This document shows, piece after piece, positions 36,812 to 45,812 of a stretch of DNA of 64,000 nt (position 1 is the first letter of the stretch; the number at the start of each line of letters is the position of its first letter). Where the stretch lies: the NCBI RefSeq assembly GCF_000763905.1, contig NZ_JRKN01000007.1:116075-180074 (forward strand). The letters run 5' to 3'. Origin of the DNA: Paracoccus halophilus (GTDB taxonomy: Bacteria; Pseudomonadota; Alphaproteobacteria; Rhodobacterales; Rhodobacteraceae). The notes under the pieces are model-generated. The model did not search any database and was not told the origin of the DNA. It worked only from the letters and a program-made list of their open reading frames with translations. Position numbers and translations under genes: made by a program.

Positions 36812-38416
36812 CTACTCCTTTGCGCTGATTTCTGCGGTGGCTTCGGTGGCCACCGTTGATTGAAGCTCGTGTTTGCTGGGTGCAGACCGCATGAGCCAAG
36901 GCACCAGAAGGGCAAGGGCAACCATCATGATTGCTCCGACCGCCGCTGCCGTGGTGAAGCCGGACGTGAAGGCTTGCCGGGCGCTCAAACGAAGCGCATC
37001 GGCGGCTGGTCCAGTGAGGGTGTCGGACACCGATATAGCCGCACCGAGCGTTTGCGCTGCCGCTTCCTGCAATGCTTCTGGAAGTTCAGCAGGAAGTGAC
37101 AACGAAGCGCGGTAAATCACCGTTCCCAGCGTTCCCGTGAGTGCAATACCTAACGCCGCACCGAGTTCGGAGCCGGTTTCTGAAAGCGCGGATGCTGCTC
37201 CTGCGCGCTCTATCGGCGCGGCAGCCACCACCACATCTGTCGAAAGCGACATGATTGTCGTTACGCCGGTCCCCAGCAGAGAGCCGCCGATCAACACGAT
37301 GGCTAGACCGTCCTGCGGCGGTGTCGTCGCTGTAACCGCCAAGCCGCCAGCAGCCAGAGAAAACCCGACGAACAAGGTTCGCGAAAGGCCCCACCGTGCG
37401 ACAACAATCGTTGCAGCCATCGCACCGGCCATTGACGCAAGCGTAAGTGGAACCATCCAAAGCGCAGCAGCCAGCGGAGACATGGACAGCACGAGCTGGA
37501 GATACTGCGCCAGATACATGGTTGGGCCGGTCAATGCCAACATTCCCAATGTAACCGTGAGTATACCGGCAACGAACTTTCTGCGCCGAAACAGAGTGAA
37601 GTCGATCAGCGGCTGGCGTGCCGAGCGTTGTTGCACGAGGAAGCCCAGCGATAGAATCAAGCTGAGCAAGAGGAACGATCCGCTGGTGGCGGACCAGATA
37701 CCCGCTTCTGCCCCCTTTTTGAGCGCGTAAATGAACGCGAGAACCGCCGCTAATGAGAGGGCTGCCCCAAAGAGATCGAAGCCGCCTTGTTCGTCGTGGC
37801 GATGCTCCGGCACGAGCTTCGGTGCGACAACGAGCAGGATGATGATGACCGGGACATTGATGAGGAAGACAGAACCCCAATCGAAGTAGCTTAGCAGCAC
37901 ACCTCCCACCACCGGGCCGAGAACCCCGCCACCTGCAAAGGCGGCGGTCCATAGCCCGATTGCGCGTGTTCTTTCTTCCGGGTCATGGAAAACGCTGCGG
38001 ATCAGTGCCAGCGTTGATGGCATCAACGTAGCGCCGCCAACCCCCATCAGCGCGCGGGCCGCGATAAGAAACTCGGGGCTTGGCGCAAATGCTGCCAGCA
38101 ACGATGCCACCCCGAATAGCGAGGCTCCGGCGAGCAACAGCCTGCGGCGACCGATCTTGTCGCCAAGGCTTCCCATCACGATAAGAAGTCCTGCCAGCAC
38201 GAAGCCGTAGATGTCGAGTATCCAAAGCATCTGACTGCTGCTTGGCGTCAGATCGGCGCTGATGTGGGGGACTGCCAAGTAGAGGACCGATAGGTCCATG
38301 GAAACAAGCAGGACTGGCAACACCAAGGCCCCAAGGGCAAGCCAACGTCGCTGAGCTGCTTGAACATCCTGCACATCTTCGGGATCGGGCACGACTGACC
38401 TCTTATAAACGGACAC
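36812..38416 (-). CDS. MFS drug efflux transporter, DHA2/EmrB-type (14 TMS)
   Basis: 534 residues with 14 predicted membrane helices. Motif A appears as GSLGDKIGRRRLLLAG and motif C as GVLGPVVGGVLLSYFDW. Start is GTG at 38416; no ATG gives a better N-terminus. It diverges from a TetR regulator across 55 bp, a common drug-sensing arrangement. Substrates cannot be told from sequence. Confidence 0.88.
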   Translation of the reverse strand: MSVYKRSVVPDPEDVQDVQAAQRRWLALGALVLPVLLVSMDLSVLYLAVPHISADLTPSSSQMLWILDIYGFVLAGLLIVMGSLGDKIGRRRLLLAGASLFGVASLLAAFAPSPEFLIAARALMGVGGATLMPSTLALIRSVFHDPEERTRAIGLWTAAFAGGGVLGPVVGGVLLSYFDWGSVFLINVPVIIILLVVAPKLVPEHRHDEQGGFDLFGAALSLAAVLAFIYALKKGAEAGIWSATSGSFLLLSLILSLGFLVQQRSARQPLIDFTLFRRRKFVAGILTVTLGMLALTGPTMYLAQYLQLVLSMSPLAAALWMVPLTLASMAGAMAATIVVARWGLSRTLFVGFSLAAGGLAVTATTPPQDGLAIVLIGGSLLGTGVTTIMSLSTDVVVAAAPIERAGAASALSETGSELGAALGIALTGTLGTVIYRASLSLPAELPEALQEAAAQTLGAAISVSDTLTGPAADALRLSARQAFTSGFTTAAAVGAIMMVALALLVPWLMRSAPSKHELQSTVATEATAEISAKE

Positions 38417-38471
38417 TTCATCCGCTTAAATGGACATTGTGTCCGCTTGAGTCAAGTGCTAGCCTGAAACC
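38417..38471. promoter_or_regulatory. Divergent tetR-MFS promoter with palindromic operator
   Basis: The 55-bp gap contains GGACATTGTGTCC (38432-38444), a 13-base palindrome with a three-base centre, flanked by further TCCGCTT copies. A GGACAC/GTGTCC pair (38411-38416, 38439-38444) extends the symmetry over the MFS start. This is the expected TetR operator. Confidence 0.6.
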
Positions 38472-39056
38472 ATGATAACCCCATCCTCCCGTCCTCTCCG
38501 CGCGGACGCACGCCGCAACCGTGATCTGATCGTAGAAGCCGCTCGGGCAGCGTTCGCCTCCAAGGGTGTCGATGCTCCGTTGGAAGAAATCGCTAAAACG
38601 GTAGGAGTTGGCCAAGGCACGCTCTACCGTCACTTCCCGACGCGGGAAGACTTGATAGCGGCAGCAATACAGGATGACGTGGATCAGCTAGTCCGAAATT
38701 CGGAAAAGTATGCGCAGGGGCGCGATCCATTCGACGCGCTCGCTGCATGGCTTCGGGAAATAGCCATGTTTTCCAGAACTTACAGCGGGCTTCCGAATCG
38801 CGTCCTCGATGCCTCTGCGGGAAAATCAGGAAGCTTCGCCGTGGTGTGCGGCTCGTTGGAAAGCCTGACGGATCGCATTCTGGTTCGCGCTAAGGAGGCC
38901 GATCAGATTCGGGCGAACGTCACGGCCGAAGATGTGTTCCTACTGGCAAACGCTATTGCATGGAGCCTCACGAAAACACCTGGCACCGAATTGCTCGACA
39001 AGCATATTGATATTCTATTGCGGGGAATTGCGTCTGGAACAGGCGCGGCGTCATGA
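38472..39056 (+). CDS. TetR-family repressor
   Basis: 194 residues. The N-terminal HTH reads LIVEAARAAFASKGVD ... GVGQGTLYRHFPTREDLIAAA, the canonical TetR motif, and the C-terminal domain would bind the inducer. It diverges from the MFS gene and most likely represses it and itself. It is the only plus-strand gene in the 21.7-46 kb block, consistent with a later insertion of a resistance cassette. Confidence 0.88.
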   Translation: MITPSSRPLRADARRNRDLIVEAARAAFASKGVDAPLEEIAKTVGVGQGTLYRHFPTREDLIAAAIQDDVDQLVRNSEKYAQGRDPFDALAAWLREIAMFSRTYSGLPNRVLDASAGKSGSFAVVCGSLESLTDRILVRAKEADQIRANVTAEDVFLLANAIAWSLTKTPGTELLDKHIDILLRGIASGTGAAS

Positions 39057-39114
39057 TAGCCCGCTCAACACGCTTTGCGTGATGCCCGGCCGCCAAGATC
39101 GTCCGTCACAAGGA

Positions 39115-41169
39115 CTACAGCCCCAACCCCCTCTGCCTTCCCAATTGCCACGACACCGAACCACCCTGCACAACGCCCATGACCTCGCGGCCGAGCTGGC
39201 GGTCGATGACCGGCCGCCAGGGGACAAGGGTGAACTCGTGCGCCTTCTCGACGATGGCGAACTTGCCGCTCGATAGCTGCACGGTGTTGGTGAACTTGCC
39301 GCTGACGGTCTCGCCATCCGCGGCGGCACGGAACGGCAGAGCCTTGTCATGCGCCATCTCGGCACCGACACGCGCGACCTCCCGCGTGCGCAGTGTGGCG
39401 AGAAGATTGCGCCGATAGAAGGTTCGGCCGTCCGGCTGGCGCGAGGCATCTCCGCGCTTGATGTGATGCTCGCGACGACGGTCCATCGCCTCTTGTACCT
39501 GCTGACCGAAGCCAACCGGCGCTAGATCGGAAACGTCTGGCGAAACCAGCCGCCGGTCGAGCCAGGTCGAGCCATCGGCACCGATTTGCTTTTCCAGACC
39601 GAAGGCCGACAGGAGGCGCACGCTGGCCTGCCGGGTGCGGCGGGCATCATAGGCGGCGGCACGGCTCTCGAAGTCGTCCGGGATGCGCCATTGATCGGCG
39701 CCGATGCGCTCCGCGATCCCGGCCCGGCGCAATGCCTCCAGCCGGCGCACATGGGCATCGACATAGCCCTCGTAGTCACCACCCGGAACGCGGCCCTCGA
39801 ACTTCGCCTGCTCCAGATGGCGACTCGGTCGATAGATACCGTCCTCGGCGATGGCCGCAATGGTGCGGTCGGAGGGTCGGGCCGTCGCCTCGGCACGTCC
39901 GATCTCGATGACGCCGCCGATCCGGGCATCCTCCAACTGCATGGGGTCGATGTTGGCGATGTGGTGCGTCCGCCCGTCGATCCCGTCCACGACGATGGTG
40001 AGATTGACGCCCAGTTCGTTGGCGAGATATTTGTCGAGGACGCGGCCGGTGACAGGCGTGGCGGGTGCGCCCTCATGGATACGGAAGGTCATGGGATCGC
40101 GTTCGATCCCATCGGCGGCGAGCGACTTTTGCATGGTGCGGATAATGTCGCCGCGCTCTCCCAGCTCGCGCAGGGTCGGTTCCAGCCGCTCGCTCAATTC
40201 CCAGACGCCGGGCGCATGTTCGGTGGCGAGGCCCATGCGCCCCAGCTTGGACAGCCGGCGAAGGCGAAGCGTGCGCTCAAACTGCCGCTTCGGCTCTCCG
40301 GGTTCGTGGCGCAGGTCAAGAAACCGCGCATCGGCTTCCTCGGCCATGGCCCGGTCGATGCCGGTGAAACGATCCTGGTCGATCTCGGCGGTGAGTTTGC
40401 GGCTCTGCTCGATCTCGCTGACATGACCGAGTTCCAGCGTTGCCAACTCGCTGGCCCGCTCGCGAATACCATGAACGATGTAATCGCCGTTGATCACCAG
40501 ATCCTGCCCCAGCTCGTCCTTGCCCCGGACGATGACATGCACATGGGGGTGGCCGGTGTTGTAGTGATTGACCGCGACCCAATCGAGCCGGGTGCTAAGA
40601 TCGGCTTCCATCCGGCCCATGAGGTCGCGGGTATAGGCCGTGAGGCTGGACAGCTCCGCACCGTCCTCGGGCGAGACGATGAACCGGAACTGGTGGCGGT
40701 CGTCCTGGCCGCGTTCAAGGAAAGCACCGCCATCGGCGCAGTGCTCGGCGCGCGAATAAAGCTGCCCTCGCTCGCCGTCGCGCGATGTGCCGTCGCGCTG
40801 GATATAGCGCAGATGGGATTGCGCCTTCCGGCCCTTTCCGGGGTGAAGGATGTAGCGCTGCTGGACCATGACACGCCTCGCACCCGGCTGCCGGTGATGC
40901 CAGCCGCCACCGAGATTGCGGGTGCGGACAAAGACCGCGCCGCGCCCGCGCTTCAAGCCCTTGCCGCTCGACAGGACAACACCCGAACCCGCCGGGGTCG
41001 CGGGCGTGAACGCCGCCGTTCCGAAACCGACGCGGGGCGAGGTGCGGCGCTGCTGCCGCGCGATCTTCTTGGCCTGGGTGAGAAAGCTCTTTGTCTTGCC
41101 CGCGCGCGGCGTGTCCGAGCGGATGCGGCCGGGCTTGGGCCGAAAGCGGTTTTCGTCGTCGGCGCTCAT
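39115..41169 (-). CDS. VirD2-like relaxase (RlxS/DUF3363 type)
   Basis: 684 residues starting MSADDENRFRPKPGRI. The relaxase domain includes SHLRYIQRDGTSRDGE (about 117-132), a candidate catalytic tyrosine in YTRDLM and the metal-binding triad HPHVHVIVRG. A DUF3363 C-terminal region follows and ends QLGRQRGLGL. The enzyme nicks oriT and pilots the strand through the T4SS. ATG 41169 is preferred to upstream frames inside the probable oriT region. Confidence 0.9.
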   Translation of the reverse strand: MSADDENRFRPKPGRIRSDTPRAGKTKSFLTQAKKIARQQRRTSPRVGFGTAAFTPATPAGSGVVLSSGKGLKRGRGAVFVRTRNLGGGWHHRQPGARRVMVQQRYILHPGKGRKAQSHLRYIQRDGTSRDGERGQLYSRAEHCADGGAFLERGQDDRHQFRFIVSPEDGAELSSLTAYTRDLMGRMEADLSTRLDWVAVNHYNTGHPHVHVIVRGKDELGQDLVINGDYIVHGIRERASELATLELGHVSEIEQSRKLTAEIDQDRFTGIDRAMAEEADARFLDLRHEPGEPKRQFERTLRLRRLSKLGRMGLATEHAPGVWELSERLEPTLRELGERGDIIRTMQKSLAADGIERDPMTFRIHEGAPATPVTGRVLDKYLANELGVNLTIVVDGIDGRTHHIANIDPMQLEDARIGGVIEIGRAEATARPSDRTIAAIAEDGIYRPSRHLEQAKFEGRVPGGDYEGYVDAHVRRLEALRRAGIAERIGADQWRIPDDFESRAAAYDARRTRQASVRLLSAFGLEKQIGADGSTWLDRRLVSPDVSDLAPVGFGQQVQEAMDRRREHHIKRGDASRQPDGRTFYRRNLLATLRTREVARVGAEMAHDKALPFRAAADGETVSGKFTNTVQLSSGKFAIVEKAHEFTLVPWRPVIDRQLGREVMGVVQGGSVSWQLGRQRGLGL

Positions 41170-41482
41170 GGATGCGCCTCCCACCGAAATCGCGGAAAAT
41201 CGGGCAATCGGCGGGTATGGTGCCGGTCGAAACCCAGAGACGCCAAGGCGTTGCGCGAAATCGCGGCACTGCACGCCTCAAAGCAACAGTGCCGGAAACG
41301 GCCACCTAACCAGTGTGCAGACAACAAGAATTTCGGAAACCGGCCCGACATGGTGCCGGTTCCTTCAATCTTGCCCTCCCTTCTTACCGCCCTTTTCGCC
41401 TTTCCCGCCGGGATTCCAGCCAGGCGCAAACCTGCCTGACTGGACACCGGAATGGATCGCGCCGTGCGCCGGATCGCCGTCC
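41170..41482. other. Intergenic region with repeats, candidate oriT
   Basis: No supported gene in 313 bp. It contains two copies of CGAAATCGCGG (41185-41195, 41256-41266) and two of ATGGTGCCGGT (41217-41227, 41350-41360). Its place directly upstream of the relaxase gene is where oriT is expected. No nick site can be assigned by eye. Confidence 0.4.
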
Positions 41483-42394
41483 TCATGGCGTTCCCCCGTC
41501 CTCCGCGCGGGCCACGAAAATGCTGCCGGTTTCCGGCTCCGCATCGACGGGACCGCGCACCGGAACGGTCGCGCGGTCGTCGCCGGATTGCGCCCCGAAT
41601 GGCGGCGCGGCGACAGTCCGCGCGTCGGCAGAGCGCGTGACGAAAAGCGGAGCTTCGCGCCAGCCGGGCGGTGGCGGCGCTGCATCGGGAGAAGCCTCGC
41701 CGCCGAGGACCGGCGCGAGCGCAGCGACATAGGCGCGGGTCTCCGGTGGCAATGCGCGGCCGGTCGCAAGGTATTCGTCGTAGCGACCGGGACCGGCATT
41801 GTAGGCCGCCAGCATCGCCGCGACATTGCCGTAGCGGTCGAACATCTCGCGCAGATAGGCCGTGCCTGCGAGGATGTTATCGCGCGGGTCGTAGGGATCG
41901 CGGCCGAGCCGATGACGGATGCGCAGGCCCGCCCAGGTGTCGGGCATGACCTGCATCAACCCCATCGCGCCGGCCGATGACACCGCGCGCACGTCGCCCA
42001 CGCTCTCAGTGCGCAGCACGGCGATAATCCAGTGCTCGGGGATGCCGAAGCGCCGCGCCGCGTCCGCAATGTGGGCGGCGTGGGGATCGACGGCGGCGGT
42101 TCGGACCATCGGCGTCGATTGCGCAACGGCCATTGTCGATCCCGCGCCGAGCGACAGCATGGCGGCGGTCAGCAGAACGGCATAACGCCATGCCGCCCTG
42201 TCTCCGCTTTGAGACCAGCCTGCCAGCGTGCTCGCTGCGGTCAAGGGCAAGGCGCAAGCGCCGGCGAAACGCCGCCCCTGACCTTCGCTGCGCGCGCCGG
42301 CGGTCTTGCGCCTGAGCGGGACGACGGGATGAAACGGTCTTTCCGCGAACAACGGGATGAGAGTTCTGAGCGCGGGGATGACGCGGGATCGCAT
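41483..42394 (-). CDS. Lytic transglycosylase (SLT domain)
   Basis: 303 residues. A basic N-terminus, a signal/anchor helix (about 70-90), then the SLT domain with catalytic glutamate in AVLRTESVGDVRAVSSAGAMG, MQVMPDTW and AAYNAGPGRYDEY. The tail is proline-rich. It would open peptidoglycan for the mating channel (VirB1 role). The ATG at 42394 is used, although a shorter start nearer the signal helix is possible. Confidence 0.87.
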   Translation of the reverse strand: MRSRVIPALRTLIPLFAERPFHPVVPLRRKTAGARSEGQGRRFAGACALPLTAASTLAGWSQSGDRAAWRYAVLLTAAMLSLGAGSTMAVAQSTPMVRTAAVDPHAAHIADAARRFGIPEHWIIAVLRTESVGDVRAVSSAGAMGLMQVMPDTWAGLRIRHRLGRDPYDPRDNILAGTAYLREMFDRYGNVAAMLAAYNAGPGRYDEYLATGRALPPETRAYVAALAPVLGGEASPDAAPPPPGWREAPLFVTRSADARTVAAPPFGAQSGDDRATVPVRGPVDAEPETGSIFVARAEDGGTP

Positions 42395-42398
42395 GGCC

Positions 42399-42746
42399 TT
42401 AGTCCCGCTCGTCGCGCGGCTTCGGGCGGCTCCAGTGTAGCGACCACGACGCGCCCGCGTCGTCGTCGCGGAACAGGTTGGCGCGGATCGGATGCGGGAA
42501 TGTGGGATCGTCCAGCAGCACGGAAAGATATTCGCCGGCCTTCTCGCCAGTGCGTTTCCAGGCCGCGCCGACCTCCGGGCCGGTTTCGTTGCTCATGGCG
42601 TCGAAGAGGTGAACGCGATAATTCGGTGCGTTCTCCGCGTCGGACGGCTCTGCCGCGACGATGATGATGTCCTGATGCAGCAAGAGCGTTCCGAGGTGTC
42701 CGATGAAGCCGGCCTCGTCGCGCGCAAATTCACCAATCTGGGGCAT
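42399..42746 (-). CDS. DUF736 protein (copy 1)
   Basis: 115 residues starting MPQIGEFARDEAGFIGHLGT with the conserved core NYRVHLFDAMSNETGPEVGAAW and YLSVLLDDPTFPHPIRANLF. DUF736 proteins are constant companions of this ICE family and small single-stranded-DNA-related roles have been suspected. A second, more divergent copy lies at 51072. Confidence 0.85.
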   Translation of the reverse strand: MPQIGEFARDEAGFIGHLGTLLLHQDIIIVAAEPSDAENAPNYRVHLFDAMSNETGPEVGAAWKRTGEKAGEYLSVLLDDPTFPHPIRANLFRDDDAGASWSLHWSRPKPRDERD

Positions 42747-42813
42747 GACAGTCTCCTTGGCGGTGAGGTTGGGATACCATAGGCGGGCACCGCCCCCGCC
42801 GATGGGGAAGCGG

Positions 42814-43371
42814 TCATTGCGCCATTGCGCTGGTCTGGGCGCGCCATTCGTAGCGGCCGTCGCCTTCCTCATCGGTCCAGAGCGGGACCGCTCGGCCGAT
42901 GACGGAACTTGCGGGGATGGGTCCGAAATAGCGGCCGTCCAGGCTGCCGCGGACCTCCCAATTCATGAGGAAGATTTCGCCGGGGACGATGACGCGGCAT
43001 CCCTGCCAGACGGGCAGATCGCGGCCGATCCGGTCGCGGTCGAGCGCGTCGCCCATCTCGATCCCGTCCACCGTGATCGTGGATTGCAAGCGGCAAACCC
43101 GCTGTCCCGGTAGTCCGAGGACACGCTTCAGGAGCGGCACGCCGCGCCCGACATAGCCGCGTTCGACCATGAATCGCTCCAGCGGTTCCGGCGGCATGAC
43201 GGCGACCAGCTCCGGCACGTTGAGCGCGTCGGCCGGTTCGACGGTGTAGAAACCGATGGGCGCGCTGGCGGTGGCGTTCCAGATCAGTTTCGTCGGAACA
43301 TCGACGACGCTGGCGGCAGTGAGACCTGTGACGGCCAACGCCGTTACCACGAGGATGCGGGGGCGCGTCAT
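42814..43371 (-). CDS. traF: TraF, S26-family conjugation signal peptidase
   Basis: 185 residues with an N-terminal membrane helix, catalytic serine in SAPIGFYTV (about 38) and lysine in LLKRVLGLPGQRVC, then the S26 box IFLMNWEVRGSLDGRYFGP. TraF processes and cyclises TrbC pilin in RP4-like systems. ATG 43371 overlaps the DUF2840 stop by four bases. Confidence 0.9.
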   Translation of the reverse strand: MTRPRILVVTALAVTGLTAASVVDVPTKLIWNATASAPIGFYTVEPADALNVPELVAVMPPEPLERFMVERGYVGRGVPLLKRVLGLPGQRVCRLQSTITVDGIEMGDALDRDRIGRDLPVWQGCRVIVPGEIFLMNWEVRGSLDGRYFGPIPASSVIGRAVPLWTDEEGDGRYEWRAQTSAMAQ

Positions 43372-43886
43372 GGGTCGATCCTCTGGCGGCCGAGCCAGGC
43401 GGCGTGTCGCTCGGGCGTATAGGCGTGCGGCTCCAGACCGGCAGTCAGACGGTTGTGGACGTGCCGCCAGTGCTCCGGCGATATGTCGGCGGGATCGAGG
43501 CCGAGCGCTTCCACGGCGTCGATGACGGCAAGCGCGCGCTGCACCTTCGCCCAGCCATCGAGACGCAACAGGATGTCGCCGCCGGGGCGGACGAAGGGCA
43601 GCGTCTGGAACGGCTCGCCGCGGCCGATGGCGCGCAGGATGTCGATGCGGGAAATGATCGTGCCATGCTCGCCGGACGCCCATCGCACGAAGGCGAAGAT
43701 GCTACCGGGCGCGAAGCCGACGATGCTGCGGCGGCGATCGAGGATCTGTTCGTAGCTCTTGCGGCCGAAACGTATCCAGTGCTCGACCTTGCGCTTCTGG
43801 AAGGTCAGTTCGACCAATGTGGTGAAAGGCGCGGGTCCGTCCGGCAGCAGACGGCCGTGCAAGCGGCGGGCTGCGTTGTCGGTCAT
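43368..43886 (-). CDS. DUF2840 protein
   Basis: 172 residues with the family pattern TLVELTFQKRKVEHWIRFG and FAFVRWASGEHGTIISRIDILRA (ends given). No catalytic motif is evident. It is always between traF and the parA-linked RHH gene in these elements and overlaps both by four bases, implying one replication/transfer transcript. Confidence 0.85.
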   Translation of the reverse strand: MTDNAARRLHGRLLPDGPAPFTTLVELTFQKRKVEHWIRFGRKSYEQILDRRRSIVGFAPGSIFAFVRWASGEHGTIISRIDILRAIGRGEPFQTLPFVRPGGDILLRLDGWAKVQRALAVIDAVEALGLDPADISPEHWRHVHNRLTAGLEPHAYTPERHAAWLGRQRIDP

Positions 43887-44137
43887 ATCGGATCTCCTTC
43901 GGAGGCGGGAAATTCGCGGGCGAGCAGGTCTCGCAGCATGTCGGTGACGGTGATGCCTCGCCGGAAGGCGGCGACCTTGATGCGCCCGCGCAGCTCGGGC
44001 GTGATGTCGATCGTCAGGCGGGCGGTGAACGCCTCGCCAGCAGCCTTGCTGGCGGACGGCGTGTCGGCAGCCTTGATCCAGCTATCGGGATTGCCCGGCC
44101 GGGACGCGAAGCTGGGCTTGTGGGTGCGTCCGGTCAT
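43883..44137 (-). CDS. Small ribbon-helix-helix partner of ParA
   Basis: 84 residues. A flexible N-terminal half is followed by FTARLTIDITPELRGRIKVA and GITVTDMLRDLLAREF, a typical RHH strand-helix-helix. Directly downstream of parA with a four-base overlap, it resembles the small centromere-binding partner (ParG/ParB-like) of Walker-type ParA ATPases. Confidence 0.8.
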   Translation of the reverse strand: MTGRTHKPSFASRPGNPDSWIKAADTPSASKAAGEAFTARLTIDITPELRGRIKVAAFRRGITVTDMLRDLLAREFPASEGDPI

Positions 44138-44787
44138 GTTGTGATCCTCCCCACGCCGAGACGGTCGATCTCGGCGGCGAGCGCTGCGATCTCGCGCGCG
44201 GCCGGGCTGTCGGCGTCGATCTCGGATGCGAGCCGACCGGACTGCGCAGCGTCGGCGAAGACGACGCGCTGGCCGATGGTGGTGGCGAGCAAGGGCGGAT
44301 CGTGGTCGGCCAGCGTCTCGGCCGTCTCGCGGGCGATGACGGTGCGGGCGCCGCAACGGTTGAGCACCAAACGCGCGGCCAGTTCGGGCCGGTAGATGCG
44401 CGCTTTCCTGAGAAGCGCCAGCATCTCGGCCGAGGCCCAGCCGTCGAAGGGGGATGGCTGCACCGGGATCAGCACCAGGTCGGCGGCGAGGAGCGCCGAG
44501 CGCATCAGAGCGGCGACACGCGGCGGCCCGTCGATGACGACATGATCGGCGTTGCGGGCCAGCTCCGGGGCTTCGCGGTGCAGCGTATCGCGAGCCAGGC
44601 CGATGACGGTGAACAGCCTCGGCAGTCCCTCATGGCCGCGCCGCTGCGACCAGTCGAGGGCCGAGCCTTGCGGATCGGCGTCGATCAGGGTGACGCGCTG
44701 TCCCTGAGCTGCCCAGGCTCCGGCGAGATGCAGCGCCAGCGTGGTCTTGCCGACGCCACCCTTCTGGTTGAGGAGTGCGACGATCAT
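44134..44787 (-). CDS. parA: ParA-family partition ATPase
   Basis: 217 residues with the deviant Walker A KGGVGKTTLALHLAG (about 9-23), Walker A' LIDADPQGSALDW and Walker B DHVVIDGPP. Lacks an N-terminal HTH, so it is a small type Ib ParA. It should keep the excised circular element stable. Its 5' end overlaps repA by four bases. Confidence 0.9.
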   Translation of the reverse strand: MIVALLNQKGGVGKTTLALHLAGAWAAQGQRVTLIDADPQGSALDWSQRRGHEGLPRLFTVIGLARDTLHREAPELARNADHVVIDGPPRVAALMRSALLAADLVLIPVQPSPFDGWASAEMLALLRKARIYRPELAARLVLNRCGARTVIARETAETLADHDPPLLATTIGQRVVFADAAQSGRLASEIDADSPAAREIAALAAEIDRLGVGRITT

Positions 44788-45812
44788 GGCGCACCTCGCC
44801 GGGTAGCACCGGCACCATGGCTCGCCTGCGCGCGCGTCAAAGAAGAGAAGTTAGATTCTCTGTTAGAGTCTTCTATAGAGTCCGGGGTGCGATTTGCGCC
44901 TAATGTCCCGATACTGCGTGCGCCTAATGTCCCGATAGGATTCACAGGGGTTTCCACAGGCACTGTGGATAGATTTTCGGGCAGGAAACGCAGCAGTTCG
45001 CGCCCGTCTTCCCATTCGCTCTGGAGCAGGTAGCCGGGCAGAGATTGACGTGCCGCGATCCTGCGCAGGTCGAGCGCAAAGTCGGACGGCCGCGCCGCAC
45101 TGCCGGATTTCTGGTGAAGGTGGGAAACCTCGAACGCCCAGCCCTCGGGCTGGCGTCCGGCGTGCTTGCGGGCGACGCGATACAGCCAGCGCTCGATCCC
45201 GCCCGTCAGCCGGAAATAGGCCGGGTCGATGGTCAGCACCAGCGAACGGTCGATGACGCTGTTGTAGAACCATTCGGGCAGGACGAACTCCATGCCCTCG
45301 ACGCGGCCGGCGCGCGTCGTCATTTCCTCCCATTCGTTGATCCACGAGAACTGACGCCGCCGCCAGTGCTTGCCGTTGCGGATGGTCGTGGCGATGACGG
45401 TGGATTGCAGGCGGGCGAGCGCGGCCTTGAGCAGCAGATAGTCGCGATTGCCCGTAGCCCGCCCGATCGAGCGCAGAAGCTGATAGGGCATGAAGCGGAA
45501 GAAACGCGACGTAGGGATGCCGTTGTTCTCGGCCGCGACGATTTGCGAAGCGGCCCAGATCAGCACATCGGCATCCCAGATCGTCGCCATGCCATGTTCG
45601 GGCATGGCCAACACCTGCACCTCGACATCGGCGGCCCGGTAAAGGATCGGCGTGGTGCGGGGCCGCTTCGCCAGCGAGAAGAACGGCCGCTCCATCAAAT
45701 CGCGCTGATCGCGTGGGCTCGCATCGCCAGTTGCGACCACGAAAGGATCGAGGCGGCTGCGCTCGCTGTCGTTCTCGGCCCGCGCGGGAATATGATCGTT
45801 GTCGCGCAGCAT
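44784..45812 (-). CDS. repA: RepA-like replication initiator
   Basis: 342 residues. The initiator core runs from about residue 45 (SLAKRPRTTPILYR) to 290 and includes FFRFMPYQLLRSIGRATG and GGIERWLYRVARKHAG, the signature of plasmid RepA proteins in alphaproteobacterial ICEs. The C-terminal tail contains the repeated IGTLGA, encoded by two identical 19-bp units. Starts with ATG overlapping the preceding stop as TGAATG. Confidence 0.87.
   Translation of the reverse strand: MLRDNDHIPARAENDSERSRLDPFVVATGDASPRDQRDLMERPFFSLAKRPRTTPILYRAADVEVQVLAMPEHGMATIWDADVLIWAASQIVAAENNGIPTSRFFRFMPYQLLRSIGRATGNRDYLLLKAALARLQSTVIATTIRNGKHWRRRQFSWINEWEEMTTRAGRVEGMEFVLPEWFYNSVIDRSLVLTIDPAYFRLTGGIERWLYRVARKHAGRQPEGWAFEVSHLHQKSGSAARPSDFALDLRRIAARQSLPGYLLQSEWEDGRELLRFLPENLSTVPVETPVNPIGTLGARSIGTLGANRTPDSIEDSNRESNFSSLTRAQASHGAGATRRGAP
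44895..44937. repeat. Two identical 19-bp direct repeats inside repA (iteron candidates)
   Basis: TGCGCCTAATGTCCCGATA occurs at 44895-44913 and 44919-44937, a 24-bp period in phase with codons. AT-richer sequence (AGAAGTTAGATTCTC region, 44848-44880) lies next to it. Identity at third codon positions suggests a DNA role such as RepA binding. Confidence 0.65.
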
